A stretch of DNA of 64,000 bases, from assembly GCF_014654205.1 (NCBI RefSeq), contig NZ_BNAW01000054.1:1-64000 (forward strand), written 5' to 3'. The DNA comes from Amycolatopsis bullii (GTDB lineage Bacteria > Actinomycetota > Actinomycetes > Mycobacteriales > Pseudonocardiaceae). Positions 1-14,067 of the stretch are shown piece after piece. The notes under the pieces are model-generated. The model saw nothing but the letters and a program-made list of their open reading frames with translations. It did no database searches and was not told the origin of the DNA. Each line of letters opens with the position of its first letter. Positions within the stretch are counted from its first letter, which is position 1. The position numbers were made by a program, and so were the translations under genes.

Positions 1-4797
<4,797 letters not shown>

Positions 4798-4840
4798 GAG
4801 GAATCCCGGTTCGTCGTGCGGGCGGCGGGAGAGCGAGCGG

Positions 4841-6076
4841 TCAGGCGGAGGCCGGCACCGGAGCGTCCACTGCGGACTGCATGACGGGTGCCATGTCGTA
4901 GAGACCGGAGATGAGCACGATGAAGTCCTCGCGAGCGGCGAGCGCCTCGGCCGGGTCGACCAGCGCGCGGGCGCGCTCGAAGTACTCCACGACCTTCTTG
5001 CTGGGGTCGTAGAAGAACCGCACGAACGAGATGACGACTTCGAGGAAGTCCCGGTAGGACTTCTCGTACGCCGTGCGCAGTTCCTCGTCGCGCTCCGGGG
5101 CGTCGAGCAGGGCGTTGACCGTGCGGGCCGCCGTGGAGGCCCCCTTCATCGCGAGCATCACCCCCGTCGAGAACAGCGGGTCGATGAACGCGGCCGCGTC
5201 GCCGGTCGTGAGCACGCCGGGTGCGGTCATCCGGCTCGCCGTGTAGGACCAGTCCTTGGTCGTCCGCGGCGCGGCGACCTCGACCGCGTCCCCGAGCAGG
5301 CGCTGCACCTCGGTCGACTCCGCGATCCGCTGCCGCAGCACCTCCGGCGGGGTGAGCCCGGTGGCCGCGTACTCCGTGGTGGGCGCGACGAATCCGACGC
5401 TGCAGGTGCCGTCGCTGAACGGGATCATCCAGAGCCACCCCGGCGGGCGGTTCTCCACCAGGATGTTGCCGGCCTGGCGCCCCTCGTAGCGGGTGCCGCC
5501 CTGGAAGTAGGTCCACGTCGCGAGGTTCTTCAGGTCCTCGTGCCACTCGACCACGTCCAGGTGCCGGGCGAGGAGTTTCGTCTGCCCCGAAGCATCGATG
5601 ACGTAGGGCGCGGTGACCTCGACGACGTCGTCGGACCGGCCGACGCTGTACCGGACACCGACGCACCGCTCACCCTCGAACAGCAGCTCGCGGACCGACG
5701 CTTCCTCGATCACCGTGGCACCGAGCCGACGGCTGTGCGTCAGGAGCAGGTTGTCGAACTCCGCGCGTTTGACTTCGTAGGCGTAGGGGTGCGGGCAGAT
5801 CTCGTCGAAGTCGACCGACCACGGAGTGGGTTCGTCGCCCCAGAGCAGGGACAGGCCGAACTTCTTGGTGGCGCCCGCGGATTCGATCAGGTCGATCGCG
5901 CCCAGCTCCTGCAGCACGGGCACACAACCGGGAACCAAGGATTCGCCGATGTGGTAACGCGGGAATTTCTCCTTTTCCAGGACCAGCACCCGCCGGCCCC
6001 ATTTCGCCAGCAGACCGGACGCGGTCGATCCGGCCGGACCACCACCGATCACGATGACGTCATAGCCATTCTGCAT
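4841..6076 (-). CDS. FAD-dependent halogenase (flavin monooxygenase fold)
   Basis: A 411-aa flavoprotein. The N-terminus (residues 5-15) carries the Rossmann motif GGGPAG, followed by the E-K-x-F-P-R-Y-H-I-G-E-S stretch typical of flavin-dependent halogenases. WLWMIP near residue 215 matches the WxWxIP motif that separates halogenases from hydroxylases. A DPLFSTG segment near 300 matches the FAD-binding DP(L/F)FSxG motif. The family oxidises chloride or bromide and halogenates phenolic or pyrrole-like substrates, often carrier-bound. I chose ATG 6076 because it is preceded by AAGGGA at good spacing and puts the FAD motif right at the N-terminus. A longer in-frame extension to 6244 has no similar support. 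Its position just upstream of the PKS suggests tailoring of that polyketide. The substrate cannot be read from sequence. Confidence 0.9.
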   Translation of the reverse strand: MQNGYDVIVIGGGPAGSTASGLLAKWGRRVLVLEKEKFPRYHIGESLVPGCVPVLQELGAIDLIESAGATKKFGLSLLWGDEPTPWSVDFDEICPHPYAYEVKRAEFDNLLLTHSRRLGATVIEEASVRELLFEGERCVGVRYSVGRSDDVVEVTAPYVIDASGQTKLLARHLDVVEWHEDLKNLATWTYFQGGTRYEGRQAGNILVENRPPGWLWMIPFSDGTCSVGFVAPTTEYAATGLTPPEVLRQRIAESTEVQRLLGDAVEVAAPRTTKDWSYTASRMTAPGVLTTGDAAAFIDPLFSTGVMLAMKGASTAARTVNALLDAPERDEELRTAYEKSYRDFLEVVISFVRFFYDPSKKVVEYFERARALVDPAEALAAREDFIVLISGLYDMAPVMQSAVDAPVPASA

Positions 6077-6384
6077 TGCGTGGAATCCCTTCGACAGTGG
6101 GATGTAATCGACGTGCGCAACGGCTTTGCGGCCGGACGCGTGACGGCCGCACGGAAAGCCGGCCGGCCCGCGCACGCCGTGTGGAGAAGCTCTCCCGGCG
6201 ACTGGCGCGTCGTCGAGTCTCATGACGTGAGCTCGGCCCGACAACCCTTAGCCCCGCGTTGGGCAACCCGTAGCCCGCGGGTTAAGGGTCGGATCCGGCC
6301 GCACTAGGGGTGTCACGAAGCGCGGGGCAGCCGCTTAGCTGGCGAAGCCCGAGAAGACCGGCGCCGCGACAGGGGGAACCGCGC
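6077..6384. promoter_or_regulatory. Divergent promoter region with a repeated TAGCCC-type operator
   Basis: The 308 bp between the halogenase and antiporter starts must hold both promoters. Two direct copies of AACCCnTAGCCCnGCG begin at 6243 and 6265, exactly 22 bp apart (two helical turns). The arm ACCCTTA (6244-6250) is also inverted as TAAGGGT (6283-6289). AACCCG (6265-6270) pairs with CGGGTT (6278-6283). A further related core, CTAGGGGT, lies at 6305-6312. Such phased repeats are what a dimeric activator needs, and the neighbouring LAL regulator is the obvious candidate. Binding is inferred. Confidence 0.5.
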
Positions 6385-7635
6385 ATGACCGAACTACAGG
6401 TGGCCATCCTGCTCTGTGACGTCGCGCTGATCGTGGTGATCGCGCGGCTGACCGGCCGGCTCGCGCGGGCGCTGGGACAGCCGGCGGTCCTCGGCGAGAT
6501 CGTCGCGGGCATCCTCGCCGGACCCACCCTGTTCCACGGCGCGATCGCGCAAACCCTGTTCCCGGTGGACATCCGCCCGCAGCTGACCGGGCTCGCTTCC
6601 GTCGGGCTGGTGCTCTTCATGTTCGCGGTGGGGCTCGAATTCGACCACGCACGGCTGCGCGGATCGGGCCGGGTCGCCGGTGCGACCGCGCTGGGCGCCT
6701 CCGTCGTGCCGTTCGCGCTCGGTTCGGCGTTCGCCCTCTACCTGGTCGGCCGCCACCCCGGCAACCGCCTCGGCTTCGTGTTGTTCCTCGGCGTGGCGCT
6801 GTCCGTCACCGCTTTCCCCGTCCTGGCCCGGATCCTGACGGACCGGGGGATGCACCGGACGACCATCGGCACGGTCGCCCTGTCCGCGGCCGCGGTGTGC
6901 GACCTGGCCGCGTGGACGATGCTCGCGGCGGTCCAGGCGATCGTCGGCGGCGGCGGCGGGACCGACCACTGGCTGGTCCTCCTGGTCGTGCCGTTCGCCG
7001 CCGCGTTGTTCCTGGTCGTCCGCCCGGTGTTGCGGTGGCTGCTAACGCGAACCGGCGGCGAGGCCCCGCACCTCGGGCAGTTCGCCGTCGTCCTCGCCTG
7101 CCTGCTGGCCTCGGCCGCCGTGACCCAGCTCCTCGGTCTGCACTTCGTGTTCGGCGCTTTCCTGTTCGGGCTGGCCGTGCCCCGGCGGGGCACGGCGAAG
7201 GTGCGTGAAGATCTTCTGCACCGCACGCAGGCGACGACCGCGCTGCTGCTGCCGGTGTACTTCGTCGTCGCCGGCCTGAACGTCGACCTGTCCCGGATCG
7301 GGACCAGCGGGCTGCTGGAACTCGGGGCGATCATCGTCGTCGCCGTCGCCGGCAAGTTCGCCGGCACCTTCGCCGGCGCACGCACGCAGGGCGTCTCGGC
7401 CCGCCAGTCGGCCATCCTCGCCACACTGATGAACACCCGCGGGCTGACCGAGCTGATCGCGCTCGGCGTCGGCCTGCAGATCGGCGTCCTCGACCGCGAG
7501 CTCTATTCGTTGATGGTGGTCATGGCGGTCGTCACGACGGCGATGTCCGGGCCGCTACTGCGGTGGCTGGCCGGCCGCGAGAACCAGGAGCCGGTGCCGG
7601 AACCGCTTCATTCACTGCCGACCACGTCGAACTGA
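6385..7635 (+). CDS. Sodium/proton antiporter, CPA2/KefB-like
   Basis: A 416-aa integral membrane protein with about 12 hydrophobic segments and almost no soluble domain. The opening region (LGQPAVLGEIVAGILAGP) matches the cation:proton antiporter-2 family. The family exchanges Na+ or K+ for H+ across the plasma membrane. No C-terminal TrkA/RCK domain is present. ATG 6385 follows an AGGGGG ribosome binding site. It diverges from the halogenase/PKS operon and its last 28 bp overlap the convergent LAL regulator gene. Antiporters of this type occur at the edges of actinomycete polyketide clusters, where export or pH homeostasis roles have been proposed. The role here is inferred. Confidence 0.85.
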   Translation: MTELQVAILLCDVALIVVIARLTGRLARALGQPAVLGEIVAGILAGPTLFHGAIAQTLFPVDIRPQLTGLASVGLVLFMFAVGLEFDHARLRGSGRVAGATALGASVVPFALGSAFALYLVGRHPGNRLGFVLFLGVALSVTAFPVLARILTDRGMHRTTIGTVALSAAAVCDLAAWTMLAAVQAIVGGGGGTDHWLVLLVVPFAAALFLVVRPVLRWLLTRTGGEAPHLGQFAVVLACLLASAAVTQLLGLHFVFGAFLFGLAVPRRGTAKVREDLLHRTQATTALLLPVYFVVAGLNVDLSRIGTSGLLELGAIIVVAVAGKFAGTFAGARTQGVSARQSAILATLMNTRGLTELIALGVGLQIGVLDRELYSLMVVMAVVTTAMSGPLLRWLAGRENQEPVPEPLHSLPTTSN

Positions 7636-10391
7636 AGGTCCGTGGGCAGGTCCATGCGGCGGGTCACCCGGAGCTTGCGGTAGGCCCGGGTGAGGTGCTG
7701 CTCGACCGTGCTCACCGTGATGAAGAGCTTGGCGGCGATGTCCCGGTTGGTGCACCCCTGCGCCGCCAGGCTCGCGACCTTGCGCTCGGCGTCGCTCAAC
7801 GCGCCGGTGCCCTCGGCGTTGCGCCCGGCACCGCCCCGGTTTTGGGTCGGCAGCAAGGATTCCAGGCCCGCGCCGTGGAGCTGGTCGATGATCGGCGTGG
7901 CGTTGATCTCGTGAGCGAGGTCCCGTGCTCGCCCGGCCGCGGCCCGGGCACCGTCGTGGTCGCCGTCGGCCAGGAACGCCGAGCCGCAGGCGACCAGCGC
8001 ACGCGCGAGTTCGTAGCGGTCCCCGCAGTTCTCGAAGATTTCCACCGCTTCGCCGAGGAGACAGCGCCGGATCCCGGCGTCGGGTTCGATTTCCGCCAGG
8101 ATCCGCAACGCAAGCCCGTGTGCCCGTGATCCTTCGGGGGTCTGCCCGCACAGCTGCTCGTCGACCAGTTCCCGGGCGCGGCCGGGCTCGCCCATCCGGA
8201 GGTACACCTCGGCCGCGCCGGTTCGCCAGGGGACGACGGTCGCCAGGTCGATGCCCCAGTCCCGCATCAGCTCGCCGCAGTGGAGGAAGTCGGTCAGCGC
8301 CCCCGCGGTGTGCCCGGTGGCCAGCGAATACCTGGCCCGGGCTTCGAGGAAGTGCAGGCCGTACCGGGTCTGGAAGGTCGCCTCCAGCACACCCTGGTCG
8401 AGCAGCTTGGCGGCTTCGGCATGCCGCCCGGACGCGGTGACGGCCCGCACCAGCGCACCGAGCGGTGCGCCGACGGCGGCGCCCCAGCCGCGCGGGCGGA
8501 TGAACGTGAGCGCGGCGCGCGCGTAGTACTCGGCGCTGGGCAGGTCACCCCGCCGAAGGTCCACCTCGGCCCGGATCGCCGCGAAGACGGCCCGCCAGCT
8601 GGGCACTTGGCGGGCCCCCGCGTCCGCCAGCAGGCGATCGCTCCACGTGGCGGCCGCGTCCACGTGGCCCCCGTAGATCAGGGTCAGCAACGCGGCCTGG
8701 AGGGTGTCCAGGTTCGCGTCGCTCATGGCCGTCGCGGCCAGCAGCTGTTCGGCCCGGCGGCGGTTGTCTTCCGGCGCGTCCTGCCGCAGCACCGCGGCGA
8801 GCAGCGCGTTCGCATTCGTCCTGACGACCATGGTCGCCGGCGAGTGTTCGGCGCTCTCCTCGGCGAACAGCCGCTGGTGCACCACTAGTGCCGGATACGT
8901 GTGCCGCAGCCGCAGTTGCATCAACCGCAGTTCCGCCGCGGATTCGGCGTCGGCCTGGCCTGCGCCGAACTGCTCGATCGCCTCGACGGCGTCGTCGAAC
9001 CGGCCGTACCAAAGCAGGGAGCGGATCAGCGACGCGGCATGCCGTCCCCGGAGCGTCCCGCGGCGCAAGGCGTCGACCAAGGTCGGGTAGTACCGGGCGG
9101 CCAGCACCGGGTCGGCCCGCCACTTGGCGAGCGCGAGCTTCATGGTGATCACCGCGCGCCGGTCTTCGTCGTCGCAGGTCCGCAGGGCGAGCTGGAGCGC
9201 TTCGGTGGCGATCGGCAGCCAGTCGTCGGCGAGCGCCTCGTCCGCTGCTTCCTCCAGCACCGGCACCACCCACCGGTCCTCCACCGGCGGCGCGGCGAGC
9301 AGGTGCCCGGCCACGGCGGTCGCCGGCGCGCCGTCGCTGTGGAGCAGCTCGGCCGCGGCCCGGTGCAGCGCCGCCCGGTCGCCCGGCGACATCCCGTGCC
9401 GGATCGCGGTCACGGTGGCCGGGTGGCGGAAGTGGTTGCCCTCCAGCAACCCCGATTCGGTGAGCGTCGCGATCAGCTGGCTGGTCGAGGCGGGATCGAT
9501 GCCCAGCAGCTGCCCGGCCAGCCGCGACGACGCGTGGTCACCGAGGATCGCGATCGCGCGGGCGACCGCCAGCGCCTCCGGCCCGTACGAGTCGATCAGC
9601 CCGATCACGGCCGCCTCGAACGCGGGCCCCGCGGCCGGCGGGGTGCCCGGCCGATCGGCGTCGCCGCGGTCCCGCAGCAGGCTCATGAGCAGCTTCGGGT
9701 TGCCGCCGGTCGCCTCGTGGTATTCGGCCGCCCGGGCCGCCTCGGCCCCGCCGGTGCGGGCGAGCAGGCGCTTGGTGCCGGCGAGGGACAGCGGCGCCAG
9801 CCGGACCGCGTGGAAGTGCGGTAGCTTCGCCAGCTCGACGTGCGCCGCGGACCGGCCGGAATACGGGTGTTCGAGTTCGCTGAGCACGAGCGAGATCCGG
9901 CTTCCGGGCAGCCTTCTCGCGAAGTGCAGCAGGCACTCGAGAGAAGCGACGTCCGCGTAGCCGATGTCGTCGACCAGGATCGTGACCGGACAGGCCCGGG
10001 AAAGCTCCTGCAAGGCCGACCACATGCCACGGATCGCTTCGGCCCACACCGAATCCCCGTGCGCGCTGCGGTCGTGGTCGATCACCGGCGCCTTGTCCAC
10101 GCTCTCGTCGAGGGCGACGGTGAGGCGTTCCAGCCCGGCCTGCCCGCTCGGGCAGCTCTGCAGCAGTTGTGCCACCACGCCGAGCCGCAGCGGTCTTTCG
10201 GCGACGGTCGCCGTCGCGCGCAGGACCAAGCCGCCCCGGCGTTCGACCTGCTCGGCGTGGGCGGCGAGCAACGCGCTCCGGCCGTGGCCGGCGTGCCCGA
10301 ACACCACGACGACCGAACCCCGCGCCTGCCGTGCATGCTCGAACTGCTCCGCCAACCGGACGAGGACACTGTCCTCCTCAGCACCTCGCAT
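7608..10391 (-). CDS. LAL-type LuxR transcriptional regulator
   Basis: A 927-aa protein of the large ATP-binding LuxR (LAL) group. Residues 28-45 hold a P-loop-like FGHAGHGRS in which the usual lysine is arginine. A Walker B-like ILVDDIGYAD follows near residue 135. The middle is a long helical, TPR-like region. The last 65 residues are a LuxR helix-turn-helix (AERKVASLAAQG, NRDIAAKLF, VSTVEQHL). LAL proteins are usually pathway activators of polyketide clusters. I prefer ATG 10391, with a G-rich ribosome binding site 7 nt upstream. GTG 10412 is in frame and possible. The 3' end overlaps the convergent antiporter by 28 bp. It probably controls the PKS, halogenase and antiporter genes. Confidence 0.9.
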   Translation of the reverse strand: MRGAEEDSVLVRLAEQFEHARQARGSVVVVFGHAGHGRSALLAAHAEQVERRGGLVLRATATVAERPLRLGVVAQLLQSCPSGQAGLERLTVALDESVDKAPVIDHDRSAHGDSVWAEAIRGMWSALQELSRACPVTILVDDIGYADVASLECLLHFARRLPGSRISLVLSELEHPYSGRSAAHVELAKLPHFHAVRLAPLSLAGTKRLLARTGGAEAARAAEYHEATGGNPKLLMSLLRDRGDADRPGTPPAAGPAFEAAVIGLIDSYGPEALAVARAIAILGDHASSRLAGQLLGIDPASTSQLIATLTESGLLEGNHFRHPATVTAIRHGMSPGDRAALHRAAAELLHSDGAPATAVAGHLLAAPPVEDRWVVPVLEEAADEALADDWLPIATEALQLALRTCDDEDRRAVITMKLALAKWRADPVLAARYYPTLVDALRRGTLRGRHAASLIRSLLWYGRFDDAVEAIEQFGAGQADAESAAELRLMQLRLRHTYPALVVHQRLFAEESAEHSPATMVVRTNANALLAAVLRQDAPEDNRRRAEQLLAATAMSDANLDTLQAALLTLIYGGHVDAAATWSDRLLADAGARQVPSWRAVFAAIRAEVDLRRGDLPSAEYYARAALTFIRPRGWGAAVGAPLGALVRAVTASGRHAEAAKLLDQGVLEATFQTRYGLHFLEARARYSLATGHTAGALTDFLHCGELMRDWGIDLATVVPWRTGAAEVYLRMGEPGRARELVDEQLCGQTPEGSRAHGLALRILAEIEPDAGIRRCLLGEAVEIFENCGDRYELARALVACGSAFLADGDHDGARAAAGRARDLAHEINATPIIDQLHGAGLESLLPTQNRGGAGRNAEGTGALSDAERKVASLAAQGCTNRDIAAKLFITVSTVEQHLTRAYRKLRVTRRMDLPTDLQFDVVGSE

Positions 10392-10987
10392 GCGACGCCC
10401 CCCGACTCGCACAGAACCCCAGACAACGGAGACCCGGAAGAGAAATCATGATTCGGCGTCAACGCTGACGGAATTCCACGCTAGCACGAGCCGCCTCGAC
10501 CGGTCAAAGCGGAAACATGCACAAAACATTTACCCCCACACCCTTTCGCGCGCGTTTCCTCAGCCGGAAGCGACGCACACTCCGCGATCCGCAACACGAA
10601 GCGCCCACATGTCACTTCCGAGAAAGCGCACCACGACCCCCGAACCAACCCCCACACTCACCGACGCGGAGCCACGCCCCGCGGAACCAGCTTAACGCAA
10701 CGCGGGGGTACCGCGTCGGATTCCCATCGCCGACCGGACCAAGGACGGCTCGGCCGTGCGGCGACCCCCGCACCGGCGGGGCCGCCGCCGAGCGCCGTCC
10801 GACACGTCCCGCACGGCTGGCGTCGGCCCCGCACCCGGCACCCGCACGCCCACGAAAATGCGAGAGCGGAATGGCGTGGCTTATCGCTCCTTCAGCGCGT
10901 TCACACCTCGCTTGAACCCTTTTCGGCACCGAACGGCCAGGTCACCGGAAACGGCAAGACCGGACGTCCAGGCACCGCTTCCGGCCA
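10392..10987. other. Non-coding stretch upstream of the LAL gene
   Basis: About 600 bp without a credible gene. It must contain the LAL promoter near 10400-10500. The base composition is less skewed than in the coding regions, with several CCCC-rich runs. I saw no convincing RNA or repeat. Confidence 0.4.
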
Positions 10988-11615
10988 TCACCCGGCGTGC
11001 GACGGCGAGGGTGCGGCGCGTCGGCGCAGCCTGCCGAACAAGGAAGCGGTCAGCGCATTGGTCTTGCCGTCGATGACCGCCGGTCCGTTGCCCGGCAGGG
11101 CACGCACCACGGTAGCGGCGACGGCCTCGGCACTGCGCGTGCCACGGGTGTCATCGGCGTTTTCGTGGGACCGGGACTGACCGCCACCACCCGGCCCCGG
11201 TGCCTCGGGCCTCGGCCCACAGCGCCTGGGTGAACGAGATGACGTACGCCTTCGTCGCCGCGTACACCGCCAGATAGGGAGCCGGGATGTATCCCCCGGT
11301 GCTGCCGATGTTGACGACGGCGCCGTGGCCGCGGGCGACCATCGCGGGCACCAGGAGCGTGGTGAGCTCGGTCAACGTCTTGGCCGGCCGCGTCGGCGCG
11401 TCGGCGGTGGCGAGATCGAGCGCCGCGGCGCGCACGGTGACTCCGTGACACCGGCTCAGCCGCGCGGCCGCCTCGTCGAGCTTGCCCGCGCTGCGGGCGA
11501 CCAGGACGAGGTGCATGCCGTCGGCGGCCAGCCGCTCGGCGATGGCCGCGCCGATGCCGGTGGAGGCGCCGGTGACGAGGGCGAACTTGTCGCGCATCTG
11601 CGCTGCTGTGGTCAT
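10988..11615 (-). pseudogene. Short-chain dehydrogenase/reductase, frameshifted
   Basis: Reads as a classical SDR from ATG 11615, with the cofactor motif TGASTGIG near residue 15, NIGS near 110 and the catalytic YxxxK (YAATK) near 130. After ALWAEARGTG the frame breaks near 11195. The expected VVAVSPGPTKTPMT continues in a second frame. After another small deletion near 11155, the C-terminal part (ADDTRGTRSAEAVAATVV onward) runs in a third frame to TGA at 10988. Two indels in 50 bp make a product unlikely. It is a decayed oxidoreductase of unknown substrate. Confidence 0.8.
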
Positions 11616-11678
11616 GATTTCGACGGTGAACCTTGACGTCAACCGGCGGGTGATCGCGGCCGGTGCCGACGCAGGCAA

Positions 11679-11878
11679 GCCTACCCGTACGCGGACAAGG
11701 GTGCCTGGCACCTCGACGAGCGCCGGGGGACGACCGCGAAGGACTCCAGCGGCGCGCCAACCCGCTGACGCTCACCCCGACCGGGGCCGCGTTCGAGGAC
11801 GGCGCGCTGCGGTTCACCGGCGGCTCCGCGGACACCTACGGCCCGGTCGTCGACACGACCGGTGACTACACGGGTTCG
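11679..11878 (+). pseudogene. Fragment of a LamG-domain protein
   Basis: One frame reads GAWHLDERRGTTAKDSSG and ends at a TGA near 11760. The next frame continues with LTPTGAAFEDGALRFTG and VVDTTGDYT. This is the start of a LamG/concanavalin-like domain, as in the intact gene at 19962-24731, where each domain opens with W-x-L/F and reaches a YTVSAWV-type strand. The scrap stops just before that strand, where recombinase sequence begins. It is a relic of another secreted LamG protein. Confidence 0.6.
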
Positions 11879-11919
11879 GGAACACGCGGAAGTTCGTCGA
11901 GCCGCTCGGCGGGCAGATC

Positions 11920-13464
11920 GTGGCGGAGTTCTTCGACGTCGGGCAGTCACGGTCCGTCCCGTGGGAACGACGTACCGAGGGCGCGCGGCTGCTCGCCGAG
12001 TTGAAGAATCCGCACCACGAATGGGACGCGATCGTCGTTGGCGAAGGCACGCGTTGTTGGTTCGGCAATCAGTTCTCGCTTATCGCGCCGAAGTTCGCGG
12101 CGTACGGCGTGGATCTGTGGGTCCTAGAACTGGGCGGCAAGTACGACGCGCGGAACCCGTCGCACAAGATGCTCATGAGCGTGCTCGGCGGGATGAGCGA
12201 GTCCGAGCGCCAGCACGTTCAGGCTCGCGTCCGCGCGGCAATGGACGCGCAGGTGATCAACGAAGGACGGCACCAAGGTGCACCCTACGGGTACGTCGTC
12301 GTCAACAGCGGGCCACATCCGAACCCGCGAAAAGCTGCGGAAGGGTCCAAGCTGCGGGTGCTGGCGATCGACGAGACCACGGCGGACGTGGTCCGCCGGA
12401 TCTTCGCCGAGTACCTGGACGGAAACGGCGATCGCGCGATCGCCAACCTGCTCAACCGGGACGGCATTCCCTGTCCCTCCGCGCATCGGCCGGACCAGAA
12501 CCGGCACCGGCTCGCGGACGGCTGGCAAGGCAGTTCGGTGCGGGCGATCCTGGACAACCCGCGATACACCGGCTACGCGATCTTCGGGCGTTGGACGAAA
12601 CAGGAGACGTTGCTCGACCCGGAAGACGTCGCCGCGGGCCACGTGGTGCGGTTCAAGCGCGCGGCGCCGGACCGGATCGTGCGGTCGCGTGAGCAGGCGC
12701 ATCCGGCGATCGTGTCCGTGGAGACCTTCACGCAGGTACAGCTTCTGCGTCGGTCGAAGTCGGCGGGTGGGTTGAAGACGGCACGCAAGGCCGAGCGAGG
12801 CGCCCGAAACACCGCACGGTCATATCTGCTGCGCGGACTGGTCCGATGTGGAATCTGTGGCCGGAAGATGCAAGGCGCCACGATCCGGAAGGGCGCCTAC
12901 TACCGCGGTACTTCGCGGACCATGGCGCCCGGCTCACTGACGCTGGCGGATCATCCGAAGACGGTCAACTTGCGCGAAGGCGTGGTCGTCGAGGCGCTCA
13001 GCGGATGGCTTCACGAGCTGTTCCACCCGGACAACCGCGACCGGACGGCGGCCGCGCTACTCGGATCGGACGGGAGCAAGGCCGACGGCGGCGCACTGGA
13101 GGCGGCGCGAAACCGGCTGGCGGACGCTGAGGCGAGGCTTCAGCGGTATCAGGCCGCCATCGCGGCCGGCGTCGATCCCGAAGCACTCGTAGACCCGATG
13201 AACCAGGCACAGGCCGAACGAGCCGCCGCGAAAGCACAGATCGAGAACGTTCCAGCCGACTCGACAGTAAGCCGTGCCGAGATCTACGCGAGGATCGATG
13301 CCCTCGGCGACGTCTGCGGAACACTGGCCGACGCGACCACGGCAGGCATGAGCCGCCTGTACCGCGCGCTGAACCTGAAGCTACGCTACGAACCAAAAGA
13401 GCTGGCCGTCTATGCGACGACCAACCCGGGTGTAGATAGTGCGTGTGTCCGAGGGGGGACTTGA
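11920..13464 (+). pseudogene. Large serine recombinase lacking its catalytic N-terminus
   Basis: The 514-aa frame (GTG 11920) starts inside the resolvase domain. The text VAEFFDVGQSRSVPW corresponds to about residue 45 of an intact enzyme, so the Y-x-R-x-S segment with the nucleophilic serine is gone. The upstream codons read KFVEPLGGQI and then meet the LamG fragment, so the join is near 11885. The rest is normal: GMSESERQHVQARVRAAM, PYGY, a recombinase domain, a zinc ribbon (CGICGRKM) and a coiled coil near 385-435. Its last codons run into the tRNA-like att block, so its C-terminus may be formed by an insertion event. It should be inactive. Confidence 0.85.
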
Positions 13465-13533
13465 ACCCCCATACGTGGGATATCTCCCGTGTTTGGGGAG
13501 ATCATGCACTCACGGTAGCACAGAGTCACCGGG
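13444..13533 (-). repeat. att-like block A: tRNA-Leu 3' end fragment plus hairpins
   Basis: On the minus strand this ends with a TpsiC arm and acceptor typical of actinobacterial tRNA-Leu: GGGGG-TTCAAGT-CCCCC followed by CTCGGACAC. The 5' acceptor, D-arm and a proper anticodon loop are missing, so it is not a complete tRNA. Further inside is a 7-bp hairpin, ATCTCCC/GGGAGAT with a 7-nt loop. The block recurs at 30583-30680 in the same orientation. It is best explained as an attachment site of elements that integrate at the tRNA-Leu 3' end. Confidence 0.65.
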
Positions 13534-13677
13534 GCCGCGCATCCCTTCATCCCGCTCTTCGCCTTGATTCTGGCCACGCTCGCAGCCGTGTGGAACAGCA
13601 GTGCCAGGCCAGGACACACCGGCACCGGGCCTGGCCGTGCTCGACCGTGCCTTCCGGGGTTGCTTCGACCTATCGAG

Positions 13678-14000
13678 GGACTGTCCCAAGATCGGCTCTG
13701 GCGCACTTTCGGTGGTGGTGTGATGGGTCCCCGGCTGGGACGGGTTTGCGGGGCCGCCATGATCGCTTGTGGTTGAGATGGCGAAGCTGGTCGGTGCGGT
13801 GTTCTCGGGGCTTTCGGCGCTGTCGATCGAGGGGGTCGAGGACGCTGGCGATGTGATCGTGGTCCGGGTTTCTACCAGGGACGATGCGGTGGCGTGCCCT
13901 GGCTGCGGAACACCGACAGGCCGGGTTCATGCCTTCCATGAGCGGGTCCCCGCGGATGTCCCGGTTGATGGCCGCAACCGGAACTTCCACCGAACCCCGC
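13678..14000 (+). mobile_element. ISL3-family insertion sequence remnant (left end and transposase N-terminus)
   Basis: GGGACTGTCCCAAGATCGGC near 13678 looks like an IS terminal repeat. A frame from ATG 13778 reads LSALSIEGVEDAGDVIVVRV, then the zinc-finger-like ACPGCGTPTGRVHAF and DVPVDG, as in ISL3 transposase N-termini. Homology stops after about 75 residues at roughly 14000. The catalytic domain is absent, so this is a dead fragment next to the 3' end of the RHS gene. Confidence 0.7.
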
Positions 14001-14067
14001 AGCCCCATGCAAGATCGAGGCTCACCCACCGGGTGCCGGCGGCACCCGGTGGTTCGTCACGGAGTCG

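Noticed and set aside
13444..13533. A complete tRNA-Leu gene on the minus strand
   Set aside because: Only the T-arm and 3' acceptor fit. There is no matching 5' acceptor (GTCCGAG), no D-arm and no U33 in the candidate anticodon loop.
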